A DNA stretch of 32,261 nt from a virus: positions 1-32,261 of IMG/VR virus record IMGVR_UViG_3300032241_001788. The stretch is one strand, 5' to 3'. Shown here piece by piece: positions 7,768 to 15,093 of the stretch; positions within the stretch are counted from its first letter, which is position 1; each line of letters begins with the position of its first letter. The position numbers and the translations under genes were made by a program. A model generated the notes under the pieces. The model saw nothing but the letters and a program-made list of their open reading frames with translations, was not told the DNA's origin and searched no databases.

Positions 7768-8493
7768 TTATTTATATATTTCTGATTTATTCAGAAGTTT
7801 AATTCTATCTTTAGATAATTTACAATACCATTCATCTTTTTCTATTGAAATAAAATTTCTCTTAGTTTCAATAGCAGCTACAGCAGTTGTGCCACTACCT
7901 CCAAAAGTATCCAATATAATTTCTCCTTCTTTTGAATGTTTCGAAATTAAGTCTTTAATTAGAGATAATGGTTTTTGAGTTGGATGCTCGGTTCTTTCTC
8001 TACCATGGCAAATTGGATAATTATAAATTCCTTTATCATATGTTGAATTAAATGTAGGTTTACCCACTTTAACAAAGGTGAAAAAAAATTCAATAGCGTT
8101 GGAGAGATAATTATTTTTTGAATTAATCGGGACTGGATTAGTTTTAACCCATTGACAAACCCTTGGTTGTTTAAATCCATTTTTTTCTGCGGCATCTTTT
8201 AATTCATTACATTTCCAAATATCGTAGAATATAATCAGTGTTCCACCAGGTTTCAATACTCTTTTCCATTCTATAAAAAGTTTTTGAAAATCTAATTCTT
8301 GTTTATCCCACTCACCAAAGTCAATTGAAATAACATTGAATTTCTTATTTATAGAACCTTTTGAGAAATTAGAATCTCTTGAAATAAGATATGGCGGGTC
8401 AGTTAAAATCAAATCTATTGAATTAGATTCAATTTTAGAAAGTATATTTAAACAATCATCATTTATAATTTTATTAAGATAATCTTGATTCAT
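7768..8493 (-). CDS. Beta-class DNA methyltransferase (DPPY), N4-cytosine or N6-adenine
   Basis: The protein has 241 residues. Catalytic motif IV DPPY is at ~32-35 (LILTDPPYLIS). SAM motif I comes near the C terminus as LDTFGGSGTT at ~194-203. This circularly permuted order is diagnostic of beta-class methyltransferases. HPTQKP at ~170-175 is the conserved motif just before motif I, and RVLKPGGTLIIF at ~78-89 fits motif V/VI. A target-recognition region lies between. No endonuclease is beside it, so it is probably an orphan anti-restriction or regulatory enzyme. It shares the minus-strand run with 7358-7756 and the 6573-7358 methyltransferase. Confidence 0.9.
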   Translation of the reverse strand: MNQDYLNKIINDDCLNILSKIESNSIDLILTDPPYLISRDSNFSKGSINKKFNVISIDFGEWDKQELDFQKLFIEWKRVLKPGGTLIIFYDIWKCNELKDAAEKNGFKQPRVCQWVKTNPVPINSKNNYLSNAIEFFFTFVKVGKPTFNSTYDKGIYNYPICHGRERTEHPTQKPLSLIKDLISKHSKEGEIILDTFGGSGTTAVAAIETKRNFISIEKDEWYCKLSKDRIKLLNKSEIYK

Positions 8494-8519
8494 TATCTTT
8501 ATATATCATAAAATCTCAA

Positions 8520-9275
8520 CTACATGAAAAGTGTTTCAAAATCAATTTTTAGGTCCAATTCAATAATTTTATTATTAAATTTAAGTGTATAACTAATTGC
8601 TGGATAAATTAAATCAATTATTTCTTTAATTTTTTGTTTTTCTTTATCATCTAAATCATCAGTAAATATAGTAATTAAATTTGCTATTTCTTTATCGGAA
8701 AGATAATTTTTATTTCCAAGAAAAAATAAAAAATCATAATTCTTTTTCAAATCTTCACCATTTAATTTATATAAATAATCGACTAAACAATTTTCAACAC
8801 CAACTGAAGGTAAAGAAAATCTATAACCATATTTTTCAAACTCAAGAGTCTGTGCGTTATAAACGCAACCTAATTTATCGTAGTTAAAATAGTTAAAATG
8901 TTTAGAATCAAAAGGTACATAACATATATTTTCAAAAATATCTTTAAATGGCACTAATATATCTTTATCCATAGTAAATTTTACTATTTCAAAGAAAATA
9001 TATAACAAATCATTAGATTTTATATCTTCATATTTATAATTCTTAGATAAAATAAGATTATTTTTTATTATCCTTTTAGTTTCATAAAGAATTGTGCTTA
9101 TATCATCTTTTATATAATTAAAATTATATAAAAGAATATCATCTGAACTAGCCTTCTTAATTGTTAAAGTAAAGTCTTTTGGATAAAAGAGACCTTGTGT
9201 AGGTAATTCTTTTACCGGAATAATTTTTTGATTAGTTAAACTATCTAAAATATCTAAAACACCAATTGGCATCAT
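8520..9275 (-). CDS. Possible T4-like baseplate hub assembly protein
   Basis: The protein has 251 residues. The N-terminal part reads VKELPTQGLFYPKDFTLTIK then KKASSDDILLYN. A LPS/TxGxFY phrase followed by a Lys/Thr strand and a D/E-x-x-x-L helix is seen in T4-like baseplate hub/assembly proteins. The rest is helical and charged with no catalytic motif. Position beside an SUI1-like gene and a lytic enzyme does not settle the role. An alternative is an unrelated virion or scaffold protein. The two first codons are both Met (9275 and 9272); either could be the start. Confidence 0.45.
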   Translation of the reverse strand: MMPIGVLDILDSLTNQKIIPVKELPTQGLFYPKDFTLTIKKASSDDILLYNFNYIKDDISTILYETKRIIKNNLILSKNYKYEDIKSNDLLYIFFEIVKFTMDKDILVPFKDIFENICYVPFDSKHFNYFNYDKLGCVYNAQTLEFEKYGYRFSLPSVGVENCLVDYLYKLNGEDLKKNYDFLFFLGNKNYLSDKEIANLITIFTDDLDDKEKQKIKEIIDLIYPAISYTLKFNNKIIELDLKIDFETLFM

Positions 9276-9281
9276 TAATTA

Positions 9282-9611
9282 TTATTTCTTGATATTATCA
9301 AATCCAAGTTTTTTGATAACATTATAAGCTTTCTCACGAAAGTCTCCTTGTATAAGGATTTCTCCATCCTTTACATTACCACCAGTTCCACAATTACATT
9401 TTATAATTTTGGCAATTCTATCTAAATCTTCTTTACAAGTGTCTATATTACTTATTATAGTAAGTAGTTTGTTATTTTTTGTTTTAGATAAAGAAATAAC
9501 CACTTGTTTTGAAAAATCAATTGATTTATGATAATTTGTATCATCCGAATCAATTTCTAAGGCGAAATTGGTAGAATAATATAATTCGTTTAAAAAATGT
9601 TTTTTGCTCAT
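9282..9611 (-). CDS. SUI1/eIF1-like (YciH-type) translation initiation factor
   Basis: The protein has 109 residues. The C-terminal half carries the SUI1 signature: CGTGGNVKDGEILIQGDF at ~74-91, then REKAYNVIKKLG. Residues ~36-70 form the preceding strand and helix (VVISLSKTKNNKLLTII, then DRIAKIIKCN). The family includes archaeal and eukaryotic eIF1 and bacterial YciH; it binds the small ribosomal subunit near the P site and affects start-codon and initiator-tRNA fidelity. The ~30-residue N-terminal extension looks unstructured. It lies 6 nt upstream of the 8520-9275 gene. A phage copy could favour phage or leaderless mRNAs; that role is inferred. Confidence 0.88.
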   Translation of the reverse strand: MSKKHFLNELYYSTNFALEIDSDDTNYHKSIDFSKQVVISLSKTKNNKLLTIISNIDTCKEDLDRIAKIIKCNCGTGGNVKDGEILIQGDFREKAYNVIKKLGFDNIKK

Positions 9612-9631
9612 AACCCTTATATAATTATATT

Positions 9632-10429
9632 TTAAAAAGTTAGATTATAACCTCCAAAATGTTGAATATATTCTGTAACAGGCACACCATTTGCATCTTT
9701 TGGTATAAATGACCCATTAGAATCTAAAAATTTTTTAACATTACTAGCACCTACCAAATGAGAACCAGCTAATAATCCAGATTTTGTTATATCTACACCT
9801 GCTATATTTTTGCCTTCATATTTATTTATATAATTACCTAAATAATCTTTATTAATTTTAAGCAAATTAACCATAGCTTTATCTTGCATTTTTTCTGGAA
9901 ATATTGCTGGATTTCTCTTAAATTTATGTGTATTTATTTTATCATCTAATTCTAAATCTTGCAAAGCCATATGTCCAAACTGATACTTACCAATATATCC
10001 TAATCTATTAATTGCTTTTGGATTAGATGTTGATTCTTTATTTGCTAATGCTTTTAGAAATTTATGTATTTCATTTTTAGTTTTTTTGACAGTATGATGT
10101 ACTTTTTCTTTTTCTGCTATCTTTATAATATCTTGTTGTTGTGTTTTTTCTACCCCAGCCTTATTCATTAAAGTAGATAATTTAGATATACCTATATAGG
10201 AACCAAGTAATAGAGAAGCAATTATAGTTAAAATTTTTAACTTTCCTTTAAATTTTTTAAATAAATTAGTTACTACTTCTTCAAATTTATAAGTATCTAC
10301 TTCATATTCTTTATCTAAAAAAACTTCAATCCTATCTACTAAACTATCAAATCCCTCGTTAGTAAATTCAGATAGTGTTTCCCATTTTTTAAATTCTAAT
10401 TCTAATAAATAATCATTATACTTTAACAT
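9632..10429 (-). CDS. Membrane-anchored lytic transglycosylase/lysozyme-like protein
   Basis: The protein has 265 residues. The N-terminal ~60 residues are charged and cytosolic-looking. One hydrophobic segment (KLKILTIIASLLLGSYIGIS, ~63-82) could anchor it. The C-terminal domain (from ~120) has FLKALANKEST then GYIGKYQFG (~144-152), a pattern of lysozyme-fold muralytic enzymes with a catalytic Glu (E132). Later GLLAGSHLVGASNVKKFL and TEYIQHFGGY fit the rest of that domain. It probably cuts peptidoglycan in lysis or DNA entry. It is preceded at 4 nt by a TTTAATATATA element. Divided from nrdB by a terminator at 10457-10486. Confidence 0.75.
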   Translation of the reverse strand: MLKYNDYLLELEFKKWETLSEFTNEGFDSLVDRIEVFLDKEYEVDTYKFEEVVTNLFKKFKGKLKILTIIASLLLGSYIGISKLSTLMNKAGVEKTQQQDIIKIAEKEKVHHTVKKTKNEIHKFLKALANKESTSNPKAINRLGYIGKYQFGHMALQDLELDDKINTHKFKRNPAIFPEKMQDKAMVNLLKINKDYLGNYINKYEGKNIAGVDITKSGLLAGSHLVGASNVKKFLDSNGSFIPKDANGVPVTEYIQHFGGYNLTF

Positions 10430-10433
10430 AAAT

Positions 10434-10445
10434 TATATATTAAAT
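10434..10445 (-). promoter_or_regulatory. AT-rich promoter-like element TTTAATATATA, 4 nt before ATG
   Basis: The minus-strand leader ATTTAATATATAATTTATG puts the recurring element only 4 nt before the ATG at 10429. If it is a -10-type promoter, the transcript would be nearly leaderless; otherwise it acts as an A/U-rich translation leader. Confidence 0.3.
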
Positions 10446-10456
10446 ATAATAAAAAT

Positions 10457-10486
10457 AAAAAACCGCTTATTTTTGTAAGCGGTTTT
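10457..10486 (-). terminator. Rho-independent terminator after nrdB
   Basis: The hairpin AAACCGCTTA / TAAGCGGTTT is flanked by A and T tracts. It starts 5 nt past the nrdB stop codon on the minus strand and separates nrdB from the transglycosylase-like gene. Confidence 0.85.
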
Positions 10487-10491
10487 AAAAA

Positions 10492-11565
10492 TTAAAAATC
10501 AAAATCACTAAAATCCGTGTCGTTTAAATCCGCTTTGACTGCGCCCTTGTTGTATGATTCCAGCTCTGTTTCCTGCGGAGCGGGTTGAATGCCACCAGAA
10601 TTAGTCCAAGCATTGATCCAATTGATAGGATTATTCACCTTCTCGAAGATAGGTTCCAAATCAATTGATTTCATTCGCTGATTACATAAAAACATCATAT
10701 ATTGTTTCAAAATATCAGCATTTAATCCAAGCATAGAACCATCTTTAAAAAGATAATCAGCCCACTGCATTTCTTCCTCAGCCGCATCTTTAAACATTTG
10801 AGTAACAACTGGCTCCAATTCTTTAATTACATCTTGAAAACCTTCATCTTCTCTATTACGAAGGTCTCTTAACATCTTTTGAGTAAAACCTAAATGTAAA
10901 TTTTCATCTTTATTAATTAAGGAAATAATTTTAGCATTACCCTCCATTTTGCCGTTCTGGGCAAAAGCATAAGAGCAAGCAAAACTTACATAGAAACGAA
11001 TGCCTTCAAGTATATTGACAGACATTAAAGTTAAATATAACTTTTTCTTTTTTTCATACTCAAAATCACCAAATGAATTAATTAATTCATCATAATATTT
11101 TGTAACAGAAGATGCCCTTTTTAAAATTTCCTCATCATTTAAAGTATTGTCAAATACTTCACCTGGGTTATGATATACATTCTTTATAATAAATGTATAT
11201 GCGTATGAGTGTATAGTTTCAAAGAACGCCCAAGCCGAACAAAATGCCTCCACTTCAAGATTAGAAAGATCTTCAGTTAAGTTAGGAATTCCTCTACTTT
11301 GAATAGAATCTAAAAGTATTTGATACTTTAAATTAGAGGTAAATATAAATTTTTCATTTTCTGTCAATGACTTATAATCCAAACGGTCTTTAGATAGATC
11401 AACTTCTTCTGGGAGCCAAAATGAATTGATTTGATTTTTAAATAATTCAAAAAATCCAGGATATTTAAATTTATCATATCTCTGTAAAGACATGCCATCA
11501 TTTCCAAAAAATACTGGAATTTTAGTATAGTCAATCGTGTTGTCTGTATTAATTATTTTATGCAT
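10492..11565 (-). CDS. nrdB: Ribonucleotide reductase class Ia, small subunit
   Basis: A 357-residue full-length R2 subunit. The di-iron ligands match E. coli NrdB: D86 in LLDSIQSR, E116 and H119 in FFETIHSYAY, E187 in ILEGIRFYVS, E221 and H224 in DENLHLG. Y123 (ETIHSYAY) is the radical tyrosine. The C terminus (DLNDTDFSDFDF) is the acidic, aromatic tail that docks on NrdA. It delivers the tyrosyl radical to NrdA for dNTP synthesis. A small membrane-protein ORF and a decayed ORF lie between it and nrdA. A possible host-type promoter and terminator lie at 11722-11762, and its own terminator at 10457-10486. Confidence 0.97.
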   Translation of the reverse strand: MHKIINTDNTIDYTKIPVFFGNDGMSLQRYDKFKYPGFFELFKNQINSFWLPEEVDLSKDRLDYKSLTENEKFIFTSNLKYQILLDSIQSRGIPNLTEDLSNLEVEAFCSAWAFFETIHSYAYTFIIKNVYHNPGEVFDNTLNDEEILKRASSVTKYYDELINSFGDFEYEKKKKLYLTLMSVNILEGIRFYVSFACSYAFAQNGKMEGNAKIISLINKDENLHLGFTQKMLRDLRNREDEGFQDVIKELEPVVTQMFKDAAEEEMQWADYLFKDGSMLGLNADILKQYMMFLCNQRMKSIDLEPIFEKVNNPINWINAWTNSGGIQPAPQETELESYNKGAVKADLNDTDFSDFDF

Positions 11566-11576
11566 ATTTTAATTTT

Positions 11577-11714
11577 TTATTTTGTTATATAGTATAATAC
11601 AACAGAACTTAACCATAAAATGAATATTATAGCTTTAAAGTAAAGTTTATATTTTTTATTATCATAAATAATATAAAAATATAAACATAAAAAGAATGAT
11701 ATTATACTAATCAT
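11577..11714 (-). CDS. Small two-segment membrane protein (45 aa)
   Basis: An ORF of 45 residues starts at ATG 11714 and stops at 11577. It has two strongly hydrophobic segments, MISIISFFLCLYFYIIYD and KAIIFILWLSSVVLYYI, separated by a short basic loop (DNKKYKLYF). That hairpin layout is common in small phage membrane proteins. It lies 11 nt before nrdB, in the same direction, and right after a TATCTTTG promoter-like box. AT-rich DNA gives hydrophobic ORFs by chance, so the call is moderate. No homologue is recognised. Confidence 0.45.
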   Translation of the reverse strand: MISIISFFLCLYFYIIYDNKKYKLYFKAIIFILWLSSVVLYYITK

Positions 11715-11721
11715 AGAGTTA

Positions 11722-11729
11722 CAAAGATA
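11722..11729 (-). promoter_or_regulatory. Bacteroidetes-type promoter -7 box (TATCTTTG)
   Basis: The minus-strand sequence TATCTTTG matches the Bacteroidetes sigma-A -7 consensus TAnnTTTG exactly and lies 7 nt before the ATG of the 45-aa ORF and ~160 nt before nrdB. No clear TTTG at the -33 position was seen, so confidence is modest. Confidence 0.4.
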
Positions 11730-11730
11730 A

Positions 11731-11762
11731 GAAAAAATGTCTGAAATAAAAATTATTTCAGA
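11731..11762 (-). terminator. Hairpin followed by T-tract downstream of nrdA region
   Basis: Arms 11740-11749 and 11753-11762 form a 10-bp perfect stem (TCTGAAATAA / TTATTTCAGA) with a 3-nt loop. Reading on the minus strand it is followed by CATTTTTTC. It could end transcripts from the nrdA pieces before the promoter-like box. The stem is AT-rich, so it may be weak. Confidence 0.5.
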
Positions 11763-11788
11763 TAATTTTTAATATTTAATATGTGTTA

Positions 11789-12122
11789 TTAGATATACAA
11801 AAGTTTTTTAAACTTTATTTCTAATTCGTTTTTAAATGCTTTTTCCACATCTAAATTAGTATCATTTTTAATGGCTCTATACCCAGTGCAGATCATTTTT
11901 CTCCAGTTAAAGGATTAATACCATCATATGGTGCTTTTTCTAAGATATCATAACCCAAATATTTTAGGAATTTTTCTTTTTTTTATATTTAATACCATAA
12001 TATTCTTCAATTAAAAAATTATCATCTTTAATTAATTCAATTTTTTCAATTTTCTTAATTAAAGATGATAATTTAATTTTGCTGTCTATTTCTTTACCAT
12101 TTATATATATAATATGATATTT
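11789..12122 (-). pseudogene. Decayed ORF downstream of nrdA (at least two frameshifts)
   Basis: Protein-like sequence runs through three frames. Frame 1 (from nrdA's end to ~11985) reads YHIIYINGKEIDSKIKLSSL and on to EEYYGIKYKK. After an A-run it continues in frame 2 as EKFLKYLGYDILEKAPYDG then INPLTGEK, ending at 11893. A third frame then reads ICTGYRAIKND, LDVEKAFKNELEIKFKKL, stopping at 11789. The frames join smoothly, suggesting one broken gene of ~110 residues. There is no clear ATG start; the only start-like codons are TTG inside nrdA. The original function is not recognised; a selfish-gene remnant is possible because a remnant also sits within nrdA. Confidence 0.5.
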
Positions 12123-12123
12123 A

Positions 12124-13218
12124 TTATAAATGACACGCTCCCCCTTCGCAACCAACAATATTAGGATCTTCTAATTCCATGTTTGCTTCGTCATTCTTGC
12201 TGATTACCTTTTCTGATATTATCATATCTTCTAATTTATCCGATTTGTAATCTTTACTATTTGCATAATAAATCTGCTTACCACCCCATTTATAGAAATT
12301 TAGTATATCTTTTGCCATTTCAGAAAGAGGTATGTTTCCATCTGAATAAACACGTTTATCGTAATAATGATTTACAGATATACCTTGATCAAACCATTTT
12401 TGTATAATAGATACAACCTTATTCATTGCAGTATTATCAAATTCATATGAAAATTGATACTTATTCTTTAATTTATTCATTTCTGGAACAACACATGGTA
12501 ATGGACCACCTGATTTAGATTTTTTAGTAGTAATTAACTTTCTCGGCGCTTCAATTCCGTTAGTAGCATTTGATACAACTGCTGATGATTCTGTTGGCAT
12601 TTGTGCAGTTAAAGTTGAGTTTCTTAATCCATCTCTTAAAATATCTGCTCTTAAATTTTCCCAATCTAATTCTAAATCTCTCTTAACTAATGTATCAACA
12701 TTTTTATTATAATGATCTATTGGAAGCAATCCTTTTGAATATTTAGTTCTGTCAAATAATTCACATGGACCAAATTCTTTTGCTAATTTATTAGAAGCTT
12801 TTAGTAAATAGTATTGCACATATTCAAATAATCTATCAATTTCAACCAATGATTTATCATTAGTATAAGTTAAATTATTCTTTGCTAACCAATAGGCAAA
12901 ATTAGTCACACCTACACCAATAGAACGTCTCTTTAACATTTTTTTAGCAGCTGGAACTGGATAATCTTGCATATCAATTACGAAATCAAGTATTCTAACT
13001 GCATATTCTGCCATTTCTTCTAATTCATCTAATGATTTAATTGCTCCTAAATTAAATGCTGCTAATACGCAAAGTGGAATTTCCCCAGGTTTATCACCAT
13101 AAACATATTCAAAATCTTGCTCTATATAAACATATTCATCACTTTCAACTTCGTCAGTATTACAAAATTGAACAATATTCTCGTATTGTGTTTCCACAAA
13201 TTTCATTTTTTCCATCAT
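12124..13218 (-). CDS. nrdA: Ribonucleotide reductase large subunit, C-terminal piece
   Basis: The protein has 364 residues and is the C-terminal part of a class Ia alpha subunit, separated from its N-terminal part by ~300 bp. GEIPLCVLAAFNLGAI (Cys at ~50) matches the E. coli strand with redox Cys462. NSTLTAQMPTESSAVVSNA is the substrate-phosphate-binding region. QIYYANSKD carries the radical-transfer tyrosine pair (E. coli Y730/Y731). CEGGACHL is the C-terminal cysteine pair that takes electrons from thioredoxin or glutaredoxin. The first ~40 residues (MMEKMKFVETQYENIVQFCN...) precede the recognisable core and may be insertion-derived or a native insert. It must pair with the 13521-14975 product to be active. 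Confidence 0.93.
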   Translation of the reverse strand: MMEKMKFVETQYENIVQFCNTDEVESDEYVYIEQDFEYVYGDKPGEIPLCVLAAFNLGAIKSLDELEEMAEYAVRILDFVIDMQDYPVPAAKKMLKRRSIGVGVTNFAYWLAKNNLTYTNDKSLVEIDRLFEYVQYYLLKASNKLAKEFGPCELFDRTKYSKGLLPIDHYNKNVDTLVKRDLELDWENLRADILRDGLRNSTLTAQMPTESSAVVSNATNGIEAPRKLITTKKSKSGGPLPCVVPEMNKLKNKYQFSYEFDNTAMNKVVSIIQKWFDQGISVNHYYDKRVYSDGNIPLSEMAKDILNFYKWGGKQIYYANSKDYKSDKLEDMIISEKVISKNDEANMELEDPNIVGCEGGACHL

Positions 13219-13520
13219 AATATTCTATTTCTTTTTTTAGGAATTCTTCGTAAGAAATTTCATTAAAACTCCATATTAATTTACCAAATCCACCTTTTAA
13301 TTTTTTTCTAATTACACCCAGAGGAATATCAGATTTAAATTGTATATTTGTTTCAATATGCTTTATTAAATAATAATTTCTGTTATGAACTTCTAATAAT
13401 AATTTATTTTTGTTATACCAATAAGGTATTCTTTTGTATATTTTTCTCCATTATATTCTATATAATCATTATATAAACTTAAATCAGAACAACTATTTAA
13501 ATAATCTATCTCTATGTGTA
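13219..13520 (-). pseudogene. Decayed insert between the two nrdA pieces
   Basis: This ~300-bp gap has no intact ORF. On the minus strand one frame reads EIDYLNSCSDLSLYNDYIEY then NGEKYTK and hits a stop. A second frame reads KIYKRIPYWYNKNKLLLEVH, later GGFGKLIWSFNEISYEEF, and runs into the next gene out of frame. There is no start codon suited to either. The pattern fits the remains of a homing endonuclease gene that once split nrdA; the family can no longer be told. A group I intron was considered, but no conserved core was recognised. Confidence 0.5.
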
Positions 13521-14975
13521 TTATTCGCCTTTAATTTTTATTTCTTTATTATTACCTAATAATTCTTTAAATTTATTAAAATCTTCTTTTTTAATTTTAA
13601 TTTTTCTTTTAACAATTTTACCATCATTTATATCATAAATAGGACTAGAGGGCAGTGTTATTTCTTGGCACAAATTACTCATATTTATTTTATCCAAAAA
13701 TGCTGAATGTGTATTGGCATTATCTATGTTTTGAATATAAATTCTACCATTTTCTAATCTTTCTTGTAAAAGAAGATTCATAACTTCACCAGCAGCAATA
13801 GTCGTTTTACTGATTGTAGGATCATTTTCGTATTTAACATATAATTCTTCAAACTTATCATTATCATAACCAAACCATTCATATAAATCTGGAACATCAT
13901 TTGCAGAAAATAAACTAATATTTTCTTTCTTAACAAATCGTGTATAGAATAATCTACATAATTGTATAGAATGATCCATTCTTCTTACACGTGCCAATTC
14001 ATTACCAGCATTATTCTTTAATACTAATATATCCATTATTTCTTTATGCCAGAAAGGATAGTGTGCAGTTGCAGCACCACCACGAATACCACCTTGTGAG
14101 CAAGATTTAACTGAAGATTCAAACATTTTTAAGAATGGGATAATGCCAGTGTGTATTTTTTCACCATTATTTACAGATGCACCGATTGCTCTTAAACGAA
14201 AGTTTAAACCAATACCTGCTCTATTAGAGATATATCTTAAAACTGCGTGATTAGAAGCTGCAATTGAATCCAAATCATCAGCAACATCAACTAAAACGCA
14301 AGAGGCGAATTGACGATTAGGAGTTCTAACACCAGCTAGAATTGGAGTTGGAAGAGATATTTTTTGTAAAGAAAGCATTTCATAACATTTTTTAACCTTA
14401 TCTAACCTATCTTCGCCAGAATAATTAGCAAATAAAGTCATGGCAATTAAAATATACATAAACTGCGGTGTTTCATAATGTTTGCCTGTTTTTCTATCTT
14501 GAACTAAATATTTATCCATTAATTGTTGAATACCAGAATAAGTTAAATCTTCATCTCTTTTATGTTTAATAAATTGTTCTATTTTATCCATTTCTCTTTC
14601 AGAATATTTAGTTAAAATAACCGAATCATATACATTTCTATCGACATTTTCTTTTATAAATGTTTTAAGCCTTGGAAAAGTACTGTAAGTATTAAATACT
14701 TCTTTCCTTAGAAGGAAGTTGAGTAATTTAGAAGCTACATATTGATAATTAGGTGTTTCTTCTGTAATCATATTTACAGCGGATTGAATAAGAACCTTAT
14801 GTATTTCGATAGATGTAATACCGTCATAAATTTGTAATTTGGCATTCATAGCAACGTCAGATGCCGAAACATTATTTATATCTTCCGTAGCCCATAAAAG
14901 AACTTTATTTATCTTTTCGTAGTCCAAAATCTCTCGCCTGTTGTCTCTCTTGACAACATAAATTTGTTTTGTCAT
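13521..14975 (-). CDS. nrdA: Ribonucleotide reductase large subunit, N-terminal piece
   Basis: The protein has 484 residues. It opens with an ATP-cone allosteric domain (VVKRDNRREILDYEKINKVL). RQFASCVLVDVADD carries Cys226, equal to E. coli C225 of the redox pair. SNRAGIGLNFRLRAIG and SCSQGGIRGGAATAHYPFWH are conserved core segments. MSNLCQEITLP carries the radical Cys436 with Asn434 and Glu438 (E. coli C439, N437, E441). After LPSSPIYDINDG the sequence leaves the family with a Lys-rich tail and stops. So the active-site Cys is on this piece and the partner redox Cys is on the other (12124-13218). This parallels the two-piece NrdA known from Aeromonas phage Aeh1. Confidence 0.93.
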   Translation of the reverse strand: MTKQIYVVKRDNRREILDYEKINKVLLWATEDINNVSASDVAMNAKLQIYDGITSIEIHKVLIQSAVNMITEETPNYQYVASKLLNFLLRKEVFNTYSTFPRLKTFIKENVDRNVYDSVILTKYSEREMDKIEQFIKHKRDEDLTYSGIQQLMDKYLVQDRKTGKHYETPQFMYILIAMTLFANYSGEDRLDKVKKCYEMLSLQKISLPTPILAGVRTPNRQFASCVLVDVADDLDSIAASNHAVLRYISNRAGIGLNFRLRAIGASVNNGEKIHTGIIPFLKMFESSVKSCSQGGIRGGAATAHYPFWHKEIMDILVLKNNAGNELARVRRMDHSIQLCRLFYTRFVKKENISLFSANDVPDLYEWFGYDNDKFEELYVKYENDPTISKTTIAAGEVMNLLLQERLENGRIYIQNIDNANTHSAFLDKINMSNLCQEITLPSSPIYDINDGKIVKRKIKIKKEDFNKFKELLGNNKEIKIKGE

Positions 14976-15005
14976 AACTTTTAGTTTATTTTTAATTTAA
15001 TTTCC

Positions 15006-15033
15006 ATTAACAATTATTTGAAAAATTGTTAAT
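15006..15033. repeat. Inverted repeat in the nrdA leader
   Basis: Arms ATTAACAATT (15006-15015) and AATTGTTAAT (15024-15033) are separated by 8 nt, in the 118-nt gap upstream of the nrdA N-terminal piece. There is no T-tract after it on the minus strand, so a terminator is unlikely. It could be an operator or an mRNA leader hairpin. Confidence 0.4.
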
Positions 15034-15093
15034 TATATATTGATTAATTTTATATCTAAAATTTTAAATGTTGAAAATTTTTCAAAAATCAAA

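Noticed and set aside
8681-8887. Small plus-strand ORF
   Set aside because: It lies opposite the 8520-9275 gene with no leader and no recognisable motif.
13219-13520. Group I intron in nrdA
   Set aside because: The flanks could be joined neatly, but I could not recognise a conserved intron core in ~500 nt, and both sides have in-frame start or stop codons as in two-piece genes. RT-PCR would decide.
13521-14975. Split intein in nrdA
   Set aside because: The N piece has no Cys/Ser intein start and no block A after the family region, and the C piece lacks an ending Asn-Cys/Ser/Thr junction.
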